Assembly: GCF_036345155.1 (NCBI RefSeq)
Contig: NZ_CP107772.1
Location: 3,472,001 to 3,536,000, forward strand
Origin: Streptomyces sp. NBC_00582
GTDB taxonomy: Bacteria > Actinomycetota > Actinomycetes > Streptomycetales > Streptomycetaceae
Length of the DNA: 64,000 nt
Direction of reading: 5' to 3'
Of this stretch, positions 33,032 through 41,515 are shown piece after piece. Numbering within the stretch: position 1 is the stretch's first letter; each line of letters starts with the position of its first letter. The notes below the pieces were generated by a model. The model saw nothing but the letters and a program-made list of their open reading frames with translations. It made no database searches and was not told the origin of the DNA. Made by a program: the position numbers and the translations under genes.

Positions 33032-34186
33032 TCAGACCGCCACCTGTTCGTCGATGCCGGCGTCGATGTCCTGGGCCGCGTCCAGACCGAAGGTGTGGGC
33101 GGGGCTCCAGTGCAGGACGACGTCGGCGCCGGGGGCGAGGCGGGGGTCGCGGTCCAGGTTCTGGGCGTAGACCTCGAACTCGGGACAGACCGTGCTGTCG
33201 ATGACGTACTGGGTGGAGACACCGATGAAGGAGGAGTGGGCGATCTTCCCGGTGATGCGGTTGCGCCCCTCGGGGATCTCGCCGGCGTCGTCGGCGTGGG
33301 TGAGGGAGATCTTCTCCGGGCGTACGCCGACCAGGACCTTGCCGCCGGCCGTGGTCGGCGCGGAGCAGCGGGCCTCGGGCAGGACGAGCTTGCCGCCGCC
33401 CGCCCTCAGCACGATGTCGTCGCCGCTCTTGGTGTCGACCTCGGCCTCGATGAGGTTGGAGGTGCCGAGGAAGTTGGCGACGAACGTGGTCTGCGGGTTC
33501 TCGTAGAGGTCGGTGGGCGAGCCGAGCTGCTCGACGCGGCCCGCGTTCATCACGGCGACGGTGTCGGCCATGGTCATGGCCTCCTCCTGGTCGTGCGTGA
33601 CGTGCACGAAGGTGATGCCGACCTCGGTCTGGATGCGCTTGAGCTCGAGCTGCATCTGGCGGCGCAGCTTGAGGTCGAGGGCGCCGAGGGGCTCGTCGAG
33701 GAGGAGCACCTTGGGGTGGTTGATGAGGGCGCGGGCGACGGCGACGCGCTGCTGCTGGCCGCCGGAGAGCTGGTGCGGCTTCTTGCGGGCCTGCTCACCG
33801 AGCTGCACCAGCTCGAGCATGTCCTCGACCTGCTTCTTCACCGACTTGATGCCGCGTCGGCGCAGACCGAAGGCGACGTTCTCGAAGATGTCGAGGTGCG
33901 GGAAGAGGGCGTAGGACTGGAAGACGGTGTTCACCGGGCGCTTGTACGGCGGGAGGGCGGTGACGTCCTGGTCGCCGAGGTGGACGGTGCCGGAGGAAGG
34001 TTCCTCCAGTCCGGCGATCATGCGCAGGGTGGTGGTCTTGCCGCAGCCGGAGGCGCCGAGCAGGGCGAAGAACGAGCCCTGCGGGACGGTCAGGTCGAGC
34101 GGCTGCACGGCGGTGAAGGAGCCGTAGGTCTTGCTGATGCCGGAGAGGCGGACGTCGCCGCTGCTGTCTTTCGTCATGGTCGTCAC
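33032..34186 (-). CDS. potA: Polyamine ABC transporter ATP-binding protein (PotA type)
   Basis: A 384-residue ATPase with Walker [17 protein letters not shown]-loop, ABC signature [15 protein letters not shown], Walker [13 protein letters not shown] and the switch histidine in THDQEEAMT, followed by a C-terminal TOBE-type regulatory domain ([13 protein letters not shown]). The GTG at 34186 overlaps the binding-protein stop as GTGA; an in-frame ATG three codons later is possible. Energises import through the two permeases downstream. Confidence 0.95.
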   Translation of the reverse strand: MTTMTKDSSGDVRLSGISKTYGSFTAVQPLDLTVPQGSFFALLGASGCGKTTTLRMIAGLEEPSSGTVHLGDQDVTALPPYKRPVNTVFQSYALFPHLDIFENVAFGLRRRGIKSVKKQVEDMLELVQLGEQARKKPHQLSGGQQQRVAVARALINHPKVLLLDEPLGALDLKLRRQMQLELKRIQTEVGITFVHVTHDQEEAMTMADTVAVMNAGRVEQLGSPTDLYENPQTTFVANFLGTSNLIEAEVDTKSGDDIVLRAGGGKLVLPEARCSAPTTAGGKVLVGVRPEKISLTHADDAGEIPEGRNRITGKIAHSSFIGVSTQYVIDSTVCPEFEVYAQNLDRDPRLAPGADVVLHWSPAHTFGLDAAQDIDAGIDEQVAV

Positions 34187-35418
34187 GCCCCTGTGAGCTT
34201 CGCGAACTGCTGCTGGTAGGCCGTCTCTTCCTTCGAGCTCAGGGAGCGGAAGGCATGGGACTTGGCCTGCATGGCCTTGTCGGGAACGATCAGCGGGTTG
34301 TCCGCCGCCGACTCGTCGATCTTGGCGAGGTACGGCTTCACGTCCGCAACCGGACTCACGTAGTTGATGTACGCGGCGAGTTCGGCGGCGGGCCCCGGCT
34401 CGTAGTAGTAGTCCATGAGCCGCTCGGCGTTCGTCTTGTGGCGCGCCTTGTTGGGGATCAGCATGTTGTCCGTCGACGTCATGTATCCGCTGTCGGGGAT
34501 GACGTAGTCGACGTCCGGGTTGTCGGCCTGGAGCTGCACGATGTCGCCGGCCCAGGCGACACAGGCCGCCAGGTCGCCCTTGCTGAGGTCGGACGTGTAG
34601 TCGTTGCCGGTGAAGCGGCGGATCTGGCCCTTGTCGACGGCCTTCTGGAGCCGGGCGATCACGGCGTCGTAGTCGTCGTCGGTGAACTTCGCCGGGTCGA
34701 TGTCCATGTCGAGCATGGTCATGCCGACGGTGTCGCGCATCTCCGTCAGCAGGCCGACCCGGCCCTTGAGCGCCGGGTTGTCGAGCAGGTCGGAGACCGA
34801 CTTCACCTCGACGCCGCCGAGCGCCTTCTTGTTGAACGCGACGACCGTCGAGATGCCCTGCCAGGGGTACGAGTAGGCGCGCCCCGGGTCCCAGTCGGGG
34901 CTGCGGAACTGGTCCGACAGGTTGGCGAAGGCGTGCGGCAGGTTGGACGCGTCCAGCTTCTGGACGTAGCCCAGCCGGATCATGCGGGCGGCCAGCCAGT
35001 CGGTGAGGACGATGAGGTCGCGGCCGGTGTCCTGACCGGCGGCGAGCTGCGGCTGGATCTTGCCGAAGAACTCGTCGTTGTCGTTGATGTCCTCGGTGTA
35101 CGTGACCTTGATGCCGGTCCGTTTGCGGAACGCGTCCAGCGTCGGACGGTGCTGCTCGCTGTCGTCCACGTCGATGTACTCGGGCCAGTTGGAGAAGTTG
35201 ACGACCTTCTCCTTCTCCGAGTGGTCGTCGGCGGAGACGCCACCCTGGGACTTGCCGGCCGCGGGGATTCCGCAGGCGCTCAGGGCCCCGACGCCGCCCA
35301 CCGCGAGCGCGCCGCCCATCAGCGACCGTCGGGTCATGGCGGCCCTGCCGCTGCGGAGACTGCGCCGCATGGCGGCCACTTCGACCGGGGTCGGGCGGTC
35401 GGGCTCGTACTGCCTCAT
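34183..35418 (-). CDS. potD: Spermidine/putrescine-binding lipoprotein (PotD/PotF type)
   Basis: A 411-residue solute-binding protein. A long cytoplasmic-type N-terminus precedes a twin-arginine signal (MTRRSLMGG at 28-36) and a lipobox ALSAC with cysteine 49. The mature part begins NFSNWPEYIDVDDS, the standard opening of PotD/PotF proteins, and later has DNMLIPNKARHKTNAERLMDYYY-like sequence. ATG at 35418 has AAAGGG eight bases upstream. A hairpin at 35441-35461 separates it from the upstream dehydrogenase gene. Confidence 0.92.
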   Translation of the reverse strand: MRQYEPDRPTPVEVAAMRRSLRSGRAAMTRRSLMGGALAVGGVGALSACGIPAAGKSQGGVSADDHSEKEKVVNFSNWPEYIDVDDSEQHRPTLDAFRKRTGIKVTYTEDINDNDEFFGKIQPQLAAGQDTGRDLIVLTDWLAARMIRLGYVQKLDASNLPHAFANLSDQFRSPDWDPGRAYSYPWQGISTVVAFNKKALGGVEVKSVSDLLDNPALKGRVGLLTEMRDTVGMTMLDMDIDPAKFTDDDYDAVIARLQKAVDKGQIRRFTGNDYTSDLSKGDLAACVAWAGDIVQLQADNPDVDYVIPDSGYMTSTDNMLIPNKARHKTNAERLMDYYYEPGPAAELAAYINYVSPVADVKPYLAKIDESAADNPLIVPDKAMQAKSHAFRSLSSKEETAYQQQFAKLTGA

Positions 35419-35440
35419 CGCTTGGTGCCCTTTCGGGAAG

Positions 35441-35461
35441 CCGGCCGCGGTGAGCGGCCGG
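35441..35461 (-). terminator. Intra-operon hairpin between the dehydrogenase and potD
   Basis: CCGGCCGC (35441-35448) and GCGGCCGG (35454-35461) form a perfect 8-bp stem with a GGTGA loop in the 51-bp gap. It could partly terminate, so that dehydrogenase and importer are made in different amounts, or protect the 5' end of the potD message. Confidence 0.5.
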
Positions 35462-35469
35462 GGCTGTGG

Positions 35470-37014
35470 CTATCGGTCCCCGAAGATCGTGCGGTGCCAG
35501 GGCTTCCGGGCCACCGCCGTGTTATCGAACATAACGTGCTTGATCTGGGTGTACTCGTCGAACGAATACGCTGACATGTCCTTGCCGAAGCCGGAGGCCT
35601 TGTACCCGCCGTGCGGCATCTCGCTGATGATCGGGATGTGGTCGTTGATCCACACGCATCCCGCGGCGATCTCGCGTGTCGCACGGTTCGCCCGGAACAC
35701 GTCCCGGGTCCACGCGGAGGCGGCGAGCCCGTACGGCGTGTCGTTGGCGAGCCGGATGCCCTCGTCGTCGGTGTCGAAGGGCAGGACGACCAGGACAGGA
35801 CCGAAGATCTCGGACTGGACGACCTCGCTGTCCTGGGCGGCGTCCGCGATCAGGGTGGGCCGGTAGTAGGCGCCCTTCGCCAGGTCGCCGCCGGTGGCCT
35901 CGCCGCCGGTCACCACGCGCGCGTAGGCACGCGCCCGGTCGACGAAGGCGGCGACGCGGTCGCGCTGGGCGTGGGAGACGAGCGGGCCGATGTCCGTGCC
36001 GGCCGCGAACGGGTCACCGACCCGCACGCCCGCCATGAGGGCGGCGGTCGCCTCGACGAACGCGTCGTAGAGGGGACGCTGCACGTACGCGCGCGTGGCG
36101 GCCGTGCAGTCCTGCCCGGTGTTGATGAGCGCGCCGGCGACGGCCCCGTTGACGGCGGCCTCCAGATCGGCGTCGTCGAAGACGACGAAGGGGGCCTTGC
36201 CGCCGAGCTCCAGGTGCAGGCGCTTGACGGTGGCGGTGGCGATCTCGGCGACGCGCCGGCCGACGGCGGTGGAGCCGGTGAACGAGGTCATCGCGACGTC
36301 GGGGTGTCCCACGAGGTGCTCACCGGCCTCCTTCCCCGTCCCCGTCACGACGTTGATCACCCCGTCCGGGATACCGGCGGCCGTCGCCGCCTCGGCGAAC
36401 AGCAGCGAGGTGAGCGGGGTGAGCTCGGCGGGCTTGAGCACGATCGTGTTGCCCGCCGCGATCGCCGGGAGGATCTTCCAGGCGGCCATCTGGAGGGGGT
36501 AGTTCCAGGGGGCGACGGAGCCGACGACGCCGATGGGTTCCCGGCGGACGTAGGAGGTGTGGTCGCCGGAGTACTCGCCGGCGGCCTGGCCCTGGAGGTG
36601 CCGGGCGGCGCCGGCGAAGAAGGCCGTGTTGTCGATCGTCCCCGGGACGTCGAACTCGCGCGTCAGCTTCAGCGGCTTGCCGCACTGGAGGGACTCGGCG
36701 CGGGCGAACTCCTCGGCGCGGTCGGCGAGGACGGCGGCGAAGCGGTGCAGGGCGTCGGAACGCTCGCCGGGCGTGGCGCCGGACCAGCCGGGGAAGGCGG
36801 CGCGGGCCGCGGCGACGGCCGCGTCCACGTCGGCGGCGGAAGCCAGTTCGTACGTGTACACCTCCTCGCCGGTGGCCGGGTCGATCACGGTGTGGGTGCG
36901 GCCCGAGGTGCCCCGGGTGAGGCGGCCCGCGATGTACTGAGCGCCGTCCGCGAAGCGTTCTCGTGCGGGGAACCTGTCGGTGGTGTCCGGGGTGGCGGTA
37001 CCCGGGTTCTGCAT
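35470..37014 (-). CDS. Aldehyde dehydrogenase, gamma-aminobutyraldehyde dehydrogenase type
   Basis: A 514-residue aldehyde dehydrogenase. Motifs: WNYPLQMAAWKILPAIAAGN and IVLKPAELTPLTS (cofactor), FTGSTAVGRRVAE, catalytic glutamate in LHLELGGKAPFVVFD, catalytic cysteine in INTGQDCTAATR, and EIFGPVLVVLPF. The INTGQDC loop and genetic linkage to a polyamine importer match the PatD/PuuC-like gamma-aminobutyraldehyde dehydrogenases that make GABA. It is the first gene of the polyamine operon. ATG at 37014 has GGAGGAG seven bases upstream and a strong promoter candidate at 37087-37115. Confidence 0.85.
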   Translation of the reverse strand: MQNPGTATPDTTDRFPARERFADGAQYIAGRLTRGTSGRTHTVIDPATGEEVYTYELASAADVDAAVAAARAAFPGWSGATPGERSDALHRFAAVLADRAEEFARAESLQCGKPLKLTREFDVPGTIDNTAFFAGAARHLQGQAAGEYSGDHTSYVRREPIGVVGSVAPWNYPLQMAAWKILPAIAAGNTIVLKPAELTPLTSLLFAEAATAAGIPDGVINVVTGTGKEAGEHLVGHPDVAMTSFTGSTAVGRRVAEIATATVKRLHLELGGKAPFVVFDDADLEAAVNGAVAGALINTGQDCTAATRAYVQRPLYDAFVEATAALMAGVRVGDPFAAGTDIGPLVSHAQRDRVAAFVDRARAYARVVTGGEATGGDLAKGAYYRPTLIADAAQDSEVVQSEIFGPVLVVLPFDTDDEGIRLANDTPYGLAASAWTRDVFRANRATREIAAGCVWINDHIPIISEMPHGGYKASGFGKDMSAYSFDEYTQIKHVMFDNTAVARKPWHRTIFGDR

Positions 37015-37086
37015 GTCGCTCTCCTCCGCCTTCGCCCCGCCTCGTGCGGGGGCCGGTGGCGTAGCTCCAGCCTGATTTGAGTGCCG

Positions 37087-37130
37087 ATCCTGACAGAGCA
37101 ATGGCACTCCAACAAGTGATTCCGTTGTTG
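37087..37130 (-). promoter_or_regulatory. Promoter of the polyamine operon with overlapping inverted repeat
   Basis: On the minus strand a -35 TTGTTG (37115-37110), a 17-base spacer and a -10 CAGGAT (37092-37087) form a good Streptomyces vegetative promoter 73 bp before the dehydrogenase ATG. The -35 is one arm of an inverted repeat CAACAA-N9-TTGTTG (37110-37130), a likely operator. Confidence 0.55.
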
Positions 37131-37153
37131 CCTTTTGGTTACGCGACGGAATC
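37118..37153. promoter_or_regulatory. Long-spaced inverted repeat upstream of the polyamine operon
   Basis: GATTCCGT (37118-37125) and ACGGAATC (37146-37153) are exact inverted repeats whose centres are 28 bp apart, just upstream of the -35 of the dehydrogenase promoter. The position suits an activator such as the PucR protein encoded at 27409 (inference). Confidence 0.5.
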
Positions 37154-37195
37154 TGTCGACCAGGTGTCGAGTCGTGGCGGAAAAGGCGGGACGCA

Positions 37196-37783
37196 GTGTC
37201 AGTGGTGCCTGCCATGCTGGCGTGCATGGAGAGGATCGATGGTCTGGACGCCCTGGTCAGGCAGGTCCGGGCGGGGGCGAGGATCAAGTACCTGCACTTC
37301 TGGGGACACCGCCCGCGGCCGGACGGCCGGCTGGGTTCGAGCTGTCTCAGCCAGTGGTGGCCGTCACCGTTCGTGGTGGACGGGGTGAGCTATGCGACGG
37401 CCGAGCACTGGATGATGGCGGAGAAGGCCCGTCTGTTCGGTGACGCGGAGGCGGAGCGGCGGGCGCTGGGCGCCGCGCACCCCTCCCAGGCGAAGAAGGC
37501 GGGCCGGCTCGTGCGCGGCTTCGACGAGCGGACCTGGGAGCGGGAGCGGTTCCGGATCGTCGTCGAGGGCAGCGTCCACAAGTTCCGCTCCACCCCGGAG
37601 CTGACCGGCTTCCTGCTCGGCACGGGCGACCGCGTCCTTGTCGAGGCGAGCCCGGTCGACCGCGTCTGGGGCATCGGCCTCGCGGCGGACGACGAGGCGG
37701 CGGGGGATCCGGAGCGGTGGCGTGGGCCGAATCTCCTGGGCTTCGCGCTGATGGGGGCTCGGGAGCGGCTGAGAGGGGAGTGA
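37196..37783 (+). CDS. NADAR-family protein (YbiA/DUF1768)
   Basis: A 195-residue protein of the NADAR superfamily: IKYLHFWGH, SQWWPSPFVVDGVSYATAEHWMM (conserved W and E-H-W-M), and GIGLAADD near the end match the family. Characterised members are N-glycosidases acting on ADP-ribosyl groups or on riboflavin-pathway intermediates (YbiA). The gene is divergent from the polyamine operon. Start is uncertain: GTG 37196 has GGCGGG five bases upstream; ATG 37226 gives a shorter 185-residue form beginning MERIDGLDAL. No toxin partner such as a DarT-like gene is adjacent. Confidence 0.88.
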   Translation: MSVVPAMLACMERIDGLDALVRQVRAGARIKYLHFWGHRPRPDGRLGSSCLSQWWPSPFVVDGVSYATAEHWMMAEKARLFGDAEAERRALGAAHPSQAKKAGRLVRGFDERTWERERFRIVVEGSVHKFRSTPELTGFLLGTGDRVLVEASPVDRVWGIGLAADDEAAGDPERWRGPNLLGFALMGARERLRGE

Positions 37784-37987
37784 GGGGCGCCTGACGGCGG
37801 GCCGGGCGGGGGTGCAGTCGGGCTGGGCGGCGGGGGGCCGGAGCCGGGGGTAACCGGGCCGGGGCAGGGGACCAGGGCGCGGGAGAGCAGGGGGTCTCGG
37901 GCGCGGGAGAGCCGGGGCCCGGGGCCAGGTCCTGGGGTGCCGGGGGTCTGGGGCCGGGGGCCATTCCCCTCCCCCGTCCGGCAGGTG
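37784..37987. other. Strongly G-rich intergenic tract
   Basis: About 200 bp between the NADAR gene and the DUF4190-type gene has very many G runs on the plus strand (for example GGCGGGCCGGGCGGGGGTGC and GGGGCCCGGGGCCAGG) and almost no A or T. It could form G-quadruplexes on the plus strand and C-rich structures in the minus strand. No gene is visible in it. Confidence 0.55.
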
Positions 37988-39301
37988 CTAGGCCGGGATC
38001 ATGAAGACCAGGACGCCCAGGCCCACTCCCAGGACGACGCCCGCGATGCCGCAGATGATCCCGGCCAGGGCCTGGCCCGGGTTGCCGGCCTCGCCCCGGC
38101 CGGCCTTCCTGCGGCCGATCGCGCCGAAAATGACGCCCAGGATGCCGGTGACGATAGCCAGCGGCCACACACAGAAGATCAGGGCCGAGGCGATCCCCAG
38201 CACCATCGAGGCCACCCCCATCCCGTTGCTCTCGATGGGCGGCATGCCGGGCCAGTAGGGGCCGCCCGGGCCCGGGGCGGGATAGCCGTAGGCCCCTGGG
38301 TAGCCGTACGGCATCCGACCGGGACCGTCCGGGGAAATCGGCGGCGGAGGCACCGGACCGGTCTGGGCGAGGGGCGGCGCGAAGGGGTTCGGCGGCGCAC
38401 CGGCCGCCAAGGTGGCCGGATCCGGCGGAGGGAAGGAGGCGAAGGGGGTCGGCGCGGGCGGGGGCACGGGACTGGCCCAGGAGTGCGGGGCGGCGCCGAC
38501 TGCGAGGGGCGGGGGTACGGCGTCCGCCGGGGGAACAGGCGTGGGGCCGTTCGCCGGGGGCGGTGAGGTGGCCGGGGCGGGCCAAGGCCGCGGGGCGCCG
38601 CCGGCCGCGAAGGACGAGGGCGCAGGGGCGGTGCCGTTCGCCGAAGGCTGCGGTATCGCGTCCGCGCCGCCGGCCGCGAAGGACGAAGGCGCAGGGGCGG
38701 TGCCGTTCGCCGAAGGCTGCGGTACCGCGTCCGCGCCGCCGGCCGCGAAGGACGAAGGCGCAGGGGCGGTGCCGTTCGCCGAAGGCTGCGGTACCGCGTC
38801 CGCGCCGCCGGCCGCGAAGGACGAAGGCGCAGGGGCGGTGCCGTTCGCCGAAGGCTGCGGTACCGCGTCCGCGCCGCCGGCCGCGAAGGACGAAGGCGCA
38901 GGGGCGGTGCCGTTCGCCGAAGGCCGCGGTACCGCGTCCGCGCCGCCGGCCGCGAAGGACGAAGGCGCAGGGGCGGTGCCGTTCGCCGAAGGCTGCGGTA
39001 TCGCGTCCGCGGCAGGCGCGGTCTCGGGCGGCGGCTCGCTCGTGACGGCCGTGTGGGCGGAGGCCGCGTGGGTGTCGGCGGCGGGGGCGGAACCCTCGGC
39101 CAGGGGCACCTCGTCCGAGTGGACCTCGTCCGACCGCGTTCCCTCCGACCGCACGCCCTCCGGCGGAGCCTGCACCGCGGCCGCCTTCTCCAGCGGCACC
39201 CCGGGAGTCGTGTCCTCGGGGCCGTCCGGCTCGGTGGAGGCAGGGGCCGGCCATGTTTCACGGGCGGCGTCACCGGCCGGAGTCGGCGCGTCGTCGGACA
39301 T
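37988..39301 (-). CDS. Proline/alanine-rich membrane protein with tandem repeats and C-terminal DUF4190-like domain
   Basis: A 437-residue protein. An acidic, proline/alanine-rich N-terminus is followed by six 23-residue repeats (consensus start ADAVPQPSANGTAPAPSSF) at about residues 97-235, then a proline/tyrosine/glycine-rich stretch (YGYPGAYGYPAPG) and a C-terminal membrane module with two helices separated by a basic loop (IGRRKAGRGEAGNPGQALAG), typical of DUF4190. Such proteins are small Streptomyces membrane proteins of unknown role; the long disordered cytoplasmic region is unusual. The gene ends against the G-rich tract. Confidence 0.8.
   Translation of the reverse strand: MSDDAPTPAGDAARETWPAPASTEPDGPEDTTPGVPLEKAAAVQAPPEGVRSEGTRSDEVHSDEVPLAEGSAPAADTHAASAHTAVTSEPPPETAPAADAIPQPSANGTAPAPSSFAAGGADAVPRPSANGTAPAPSSFAAGGADAVPQPSANGTAPAPSSFAAGGADAVPQPSANGTAPAPSSFAAGGADAVPQPSANGTAPAPSSFAAGGADAIPQPSANGTAPAPSSFAAGGAPRPWPAPATSPPPANGPTPVPPADAVPPPLAVGAAPHSWASPVPPPAPTPFASFPPPDPATLAAGAPPNPFAPPLAQTGPVPPPPISPDGPGRMPYGYPGAYGYPAPGPGGPYWPGMPPIESNGMGVASMVLGIASALIFCVWPLAIVTGILGVIFGAIGRRKAGRGEAGNPGQALAGIICGIAGVVLGVGLGVLVFMIPA
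38597..39010 (-). repeat. Six tandem 69-bp repeats within the DUF4190-type gene
   Basis: Six units of 69 bp, each 23 codons, run without interruption. Units differ by only a few substitutions (GCGGTACC versus GCGGTATC, CTGCGG versus CCGCGG, CGAAGG versus CGAGGG), which indicates recent expansion by slippage or unequal exchange. The multiple of three keeps the frame. Confidence 0.93.
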
Positions 39302-39524
39302 GCACGGGTCCCCTCTGTCGAACGTTCCGTCATGCTACGGCCCAAGCCATGCCCGCGCGGGCGCAGCCCGAAGGCCGACGGCCGAGTCTCAGCGGCACCC
39401 CCACCTCCGTCGCCCCCTCCCCTCTCCCCCCGCCTACGATGGCCCTGACCCACCGATCAGCCGATCACCCGCGTCCCGTCCGGTCCGTTCGTCCGGCCGG
39501 GGGCGCCGTCCCGGGGAGGACCCC

Positions 39525-40676
39525 TTGACCGACCGCCTCGACGCCTCCGCCGCAGCCGCCGCGTCCGGCAGCCCCGCAGGTTCCCACGCCCCCGCCGGCT
39601 CCACCTCCTCCGGTGCCCCCGTCGGGCCCACCGCCGGTGCCGGGGTGCGGGACCTGCACGCGTTCATCGCCGGGCTGCCCAAGGCCGAGCTGCATGTCCA
39701 TCACGTCGGCTCCGCCTCCCCCCGTATCGTCTCCGAGCTCGCCGCCCGGCACCCCGACTCCAAGGTGCCCACCGACGCCGAGGCCCTGGCCGACTACTTC
39801 ACGTTCACGGACTTCGCGCACTTCATCGACGTGTACCTGTCCGTCGTGGACCTCATCCGTACCCCGGAGGACGTCCGCCTGCTGACGTACGAGGTGGCCC
39901 GGGACCTGGCCCGCCAGCAGGTGCGGTACGCCGAGCTGACCATCACGCCGTACTCCTCGACCCGGCGCGGCATCGACGAGCGGGCCTTCATGGACGCGAT
40001 CGAGGACGCCCGCAAGGCGGCCGAGGCGGAGTTCGGGACGGTGCTGCGGTGGTGCTTCGACATTCCCGGAGAGGCGGGGCTCGAGTCCGCCGAGGTGACC
40101 GCGCGGCTCGCCACGGACGACCGGCTCCGGCCGGAGGGGCTGATCTCCTTCGGCCTCGGCGGACCCGAGATCGGCGTACCGCGCCCGCAGTTCAAGCCCT
40201 ACTTCGACCGGGCGATCGCCGCGGGCCTCAGGTCCGTGCCGCACGCCGGGGAGACGACCGGCCCGGAGACGGTGTGGGACGCGCTCACCCACCTGCGCGC
40301 CGAACGCATCGGGCACGGCACCAGCTCCGCGCAGGACGAGAAGCTCCTCGCGCACCTCGCCGAGCACCGCGTCGCGCTGGAGGTGTGCCCGACCTCCAAC
40401 ATCGCCACGCGCGCCGTCCGCACCCTCGACGAGCACCCGATCAAGGAGTTCGTGCGGGCCGGGGTCCTCGTCACCGTCAACTCCGACGACCCGCCGATGT
40501 TCGGCACCGACCTCAACAACGAGTACGCGGTCGCCGCCCGGCTCCTCGACCTCGACGAGCGCGGCCTCGCCGACCTCGCGAAGAACGCGGTCGAGGCGTC
40601 CTTCCTGGACGGTCCCGGCAAGGCCGGGATCAGCGCGGAGATCGACACGTACACCGCCGCGTGGCTCGCAGACTGA
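39525..40676 (+). CDS. Adenosine deaminase family protein, possibly aminodeoxyfutalosine deaminase
   Basis: A 383-residue metal-dependent deaminase of the adenosine deaminase family. Zinc ligands and catalytic residues: ELHVHHVGS, SVPHAGETTGPETVWD (His and catalytic Glu), RIGHGTSSAQD and VTVNSDDPPMFGT. The HVHHVGSASP opening differs from classical adenosine deaminases (HLHLDGA); in streptomycetes a member of this subgroup is, to my recollection, the aminodeoxyfutalosine deaminase of the futalosine menaquinone pathway. Substrate is therefore open. The TTG at 39525 is chosen because GGGGAGGA lies just upstream; about 40 residues of alanine/serine-rich sequence precede the domain, so a later start is possible. 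Confidence 0.82.
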   Translation: MTDRLDASAAAAASGSPAGSHAPAGSTSSGAPVGPTAGAGVRDLHAFIAGLPKAELHVHHVGSASPRIVSELAARHPDSKVPTDAEALADYFTFTDFAHFIDVYLSVVDLIRTPEDVRLLTYEVARDLARQQVRYAELTITPYSSTRRGIDERAFMDAIEDARKAAEAEFGTVLRWCFDIPGEAGLESAEVTARLATDDRLRPEGLISFGLGGPEIGVPRPQFKPYFDRAIAAGLRSVPHAGETTGPETVWDALTHLRAERIGHGTSSAQDEKLLAHLAEHRVALEVCPTSNIATRAVRTLDEHPIKEFVRAGVLVTVNSDDPPMFGTDLNNEYAVAARLLDLDERGLADLAKNAVEASFLDGPGKAGISAEIDTYTAAWLAD

Positions 40677-40694
40677 CCCGGACACAATGGGCCC

Positions 40695-41381
40695 ATGCAG
40701 ACGCTGACCGCCGTGGCCCATCGCGGCGCCCCCTACCGCTTCCGTGAGAACACGCTCGGCTCGCTGCGTGCCGCGCTCGCCCTGGGCGCGGACGCCGTCG
40801 AGTTCGACGTCCGCCTCACCAGGGACGGCGTGCCCGTGCTGCTGCACGACGCGACGCTGAAGCGGCTGTGGGAGCTGGACCGTCCGCTGCGGTCGCTGTC
40901 GGCCGACGAGGTGCGCGGACTGACGGCGGGCGGGGTGCCGACCCTCGCGGAGGCGCTCGCGGCGACCGAGGGCACCCGGGTGATGATCGACCTGCCGGGC
41001 ACCCGGGACGTGCGGCAGGCGCGACGGGTGGTGGACGCGGTGCGCGAGGCGGGGGCGGCCGATCGCGCCTACTACTGCGCGGGCGCCGAGGAGATGCTCG
41101 CCGTCCGGGCGGCCGATCCGTCCGCCGAGATCGCCCTGACCCGCACCAGCGTGGCGCCGCCGCGCCCGGTCCTGCTCGACACGGTCAAGCCGCGCTGGCT
41201 GAACTACCGCTTCTCCCTCGTGGACCGGGCCCTGGCCGAGCGGGTCCACCGCGGCGGCCGGCTGCTCTCCGTGTGGACCCCGGACACCCGTCGCTCGATG
41301 CGCCGTCTGATCGAGCTGGGCGTGGACTCGATCACCACCAACCGCATCGACGTCCTGACCGGCCTCAGGGACGCGAGCTAG
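40695..41381 (+). CDS. Glycerophosphodiester phosphodiesterase family protein
   Basis: A 228-residue cytoplasmic enzyme of the GDPD family: AHRGAPYRFRENTLGSL (catalytic His and Glu/Asn), EFDVRLTRDGVPVLLHDATLKR (metal Glu, Asp and general acid His), and the C-terminal LLSVWTPDTRRSMRRLIELGVDSITTNR, here with VWT as in the family's nucleoside of strands. It hydrolyses glycerophosphodiesters to glycerol-3-phosphate and an alcohol. It begins 18 bp after the deaminase stop and is probably cotranscribed with it. Confidence 0.9.
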   Translation: MQTLTAVAHRGAPYRFRENTLGSLRAALALGADAVEFDVRLTRDGVPVLLHDATLKRLWELDRPLRSLSADEVRGLTAGGVPTLAEALAATEGTRVMIDLPGTRDVRQARRVVDAVREAGAADRAYYCAGAEEMLAVRAADPSAEIALTRTSVAPPRPVLLDTVKPRWLNYRFSLVDRALAERVHRGGRLLSVWTPDTRRSMRRLIELGVDSITTNRIDVLTGLRDAS

Positions 41382-41515
41382 TGCCCCGGCACCAGCCCCT
41401 GGCGTACGCCAGCGGTGGCGAGATCGCCTGGGCGTCCGCGCCCTCGCCGAGCCACAGGCGGATCAGCAGCGCCGCCGTCGCCTCCAGCAGACCGGCCCGG
41501 GCCAGGCCACCGGAT

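Noticed and set aside
38597..39010. Six regular 69-bp units considered as a CRISPR-like array
   Set aside because: The units are contiguous with no unique spacers, are in-frame within a gene, and no cas genes are present.
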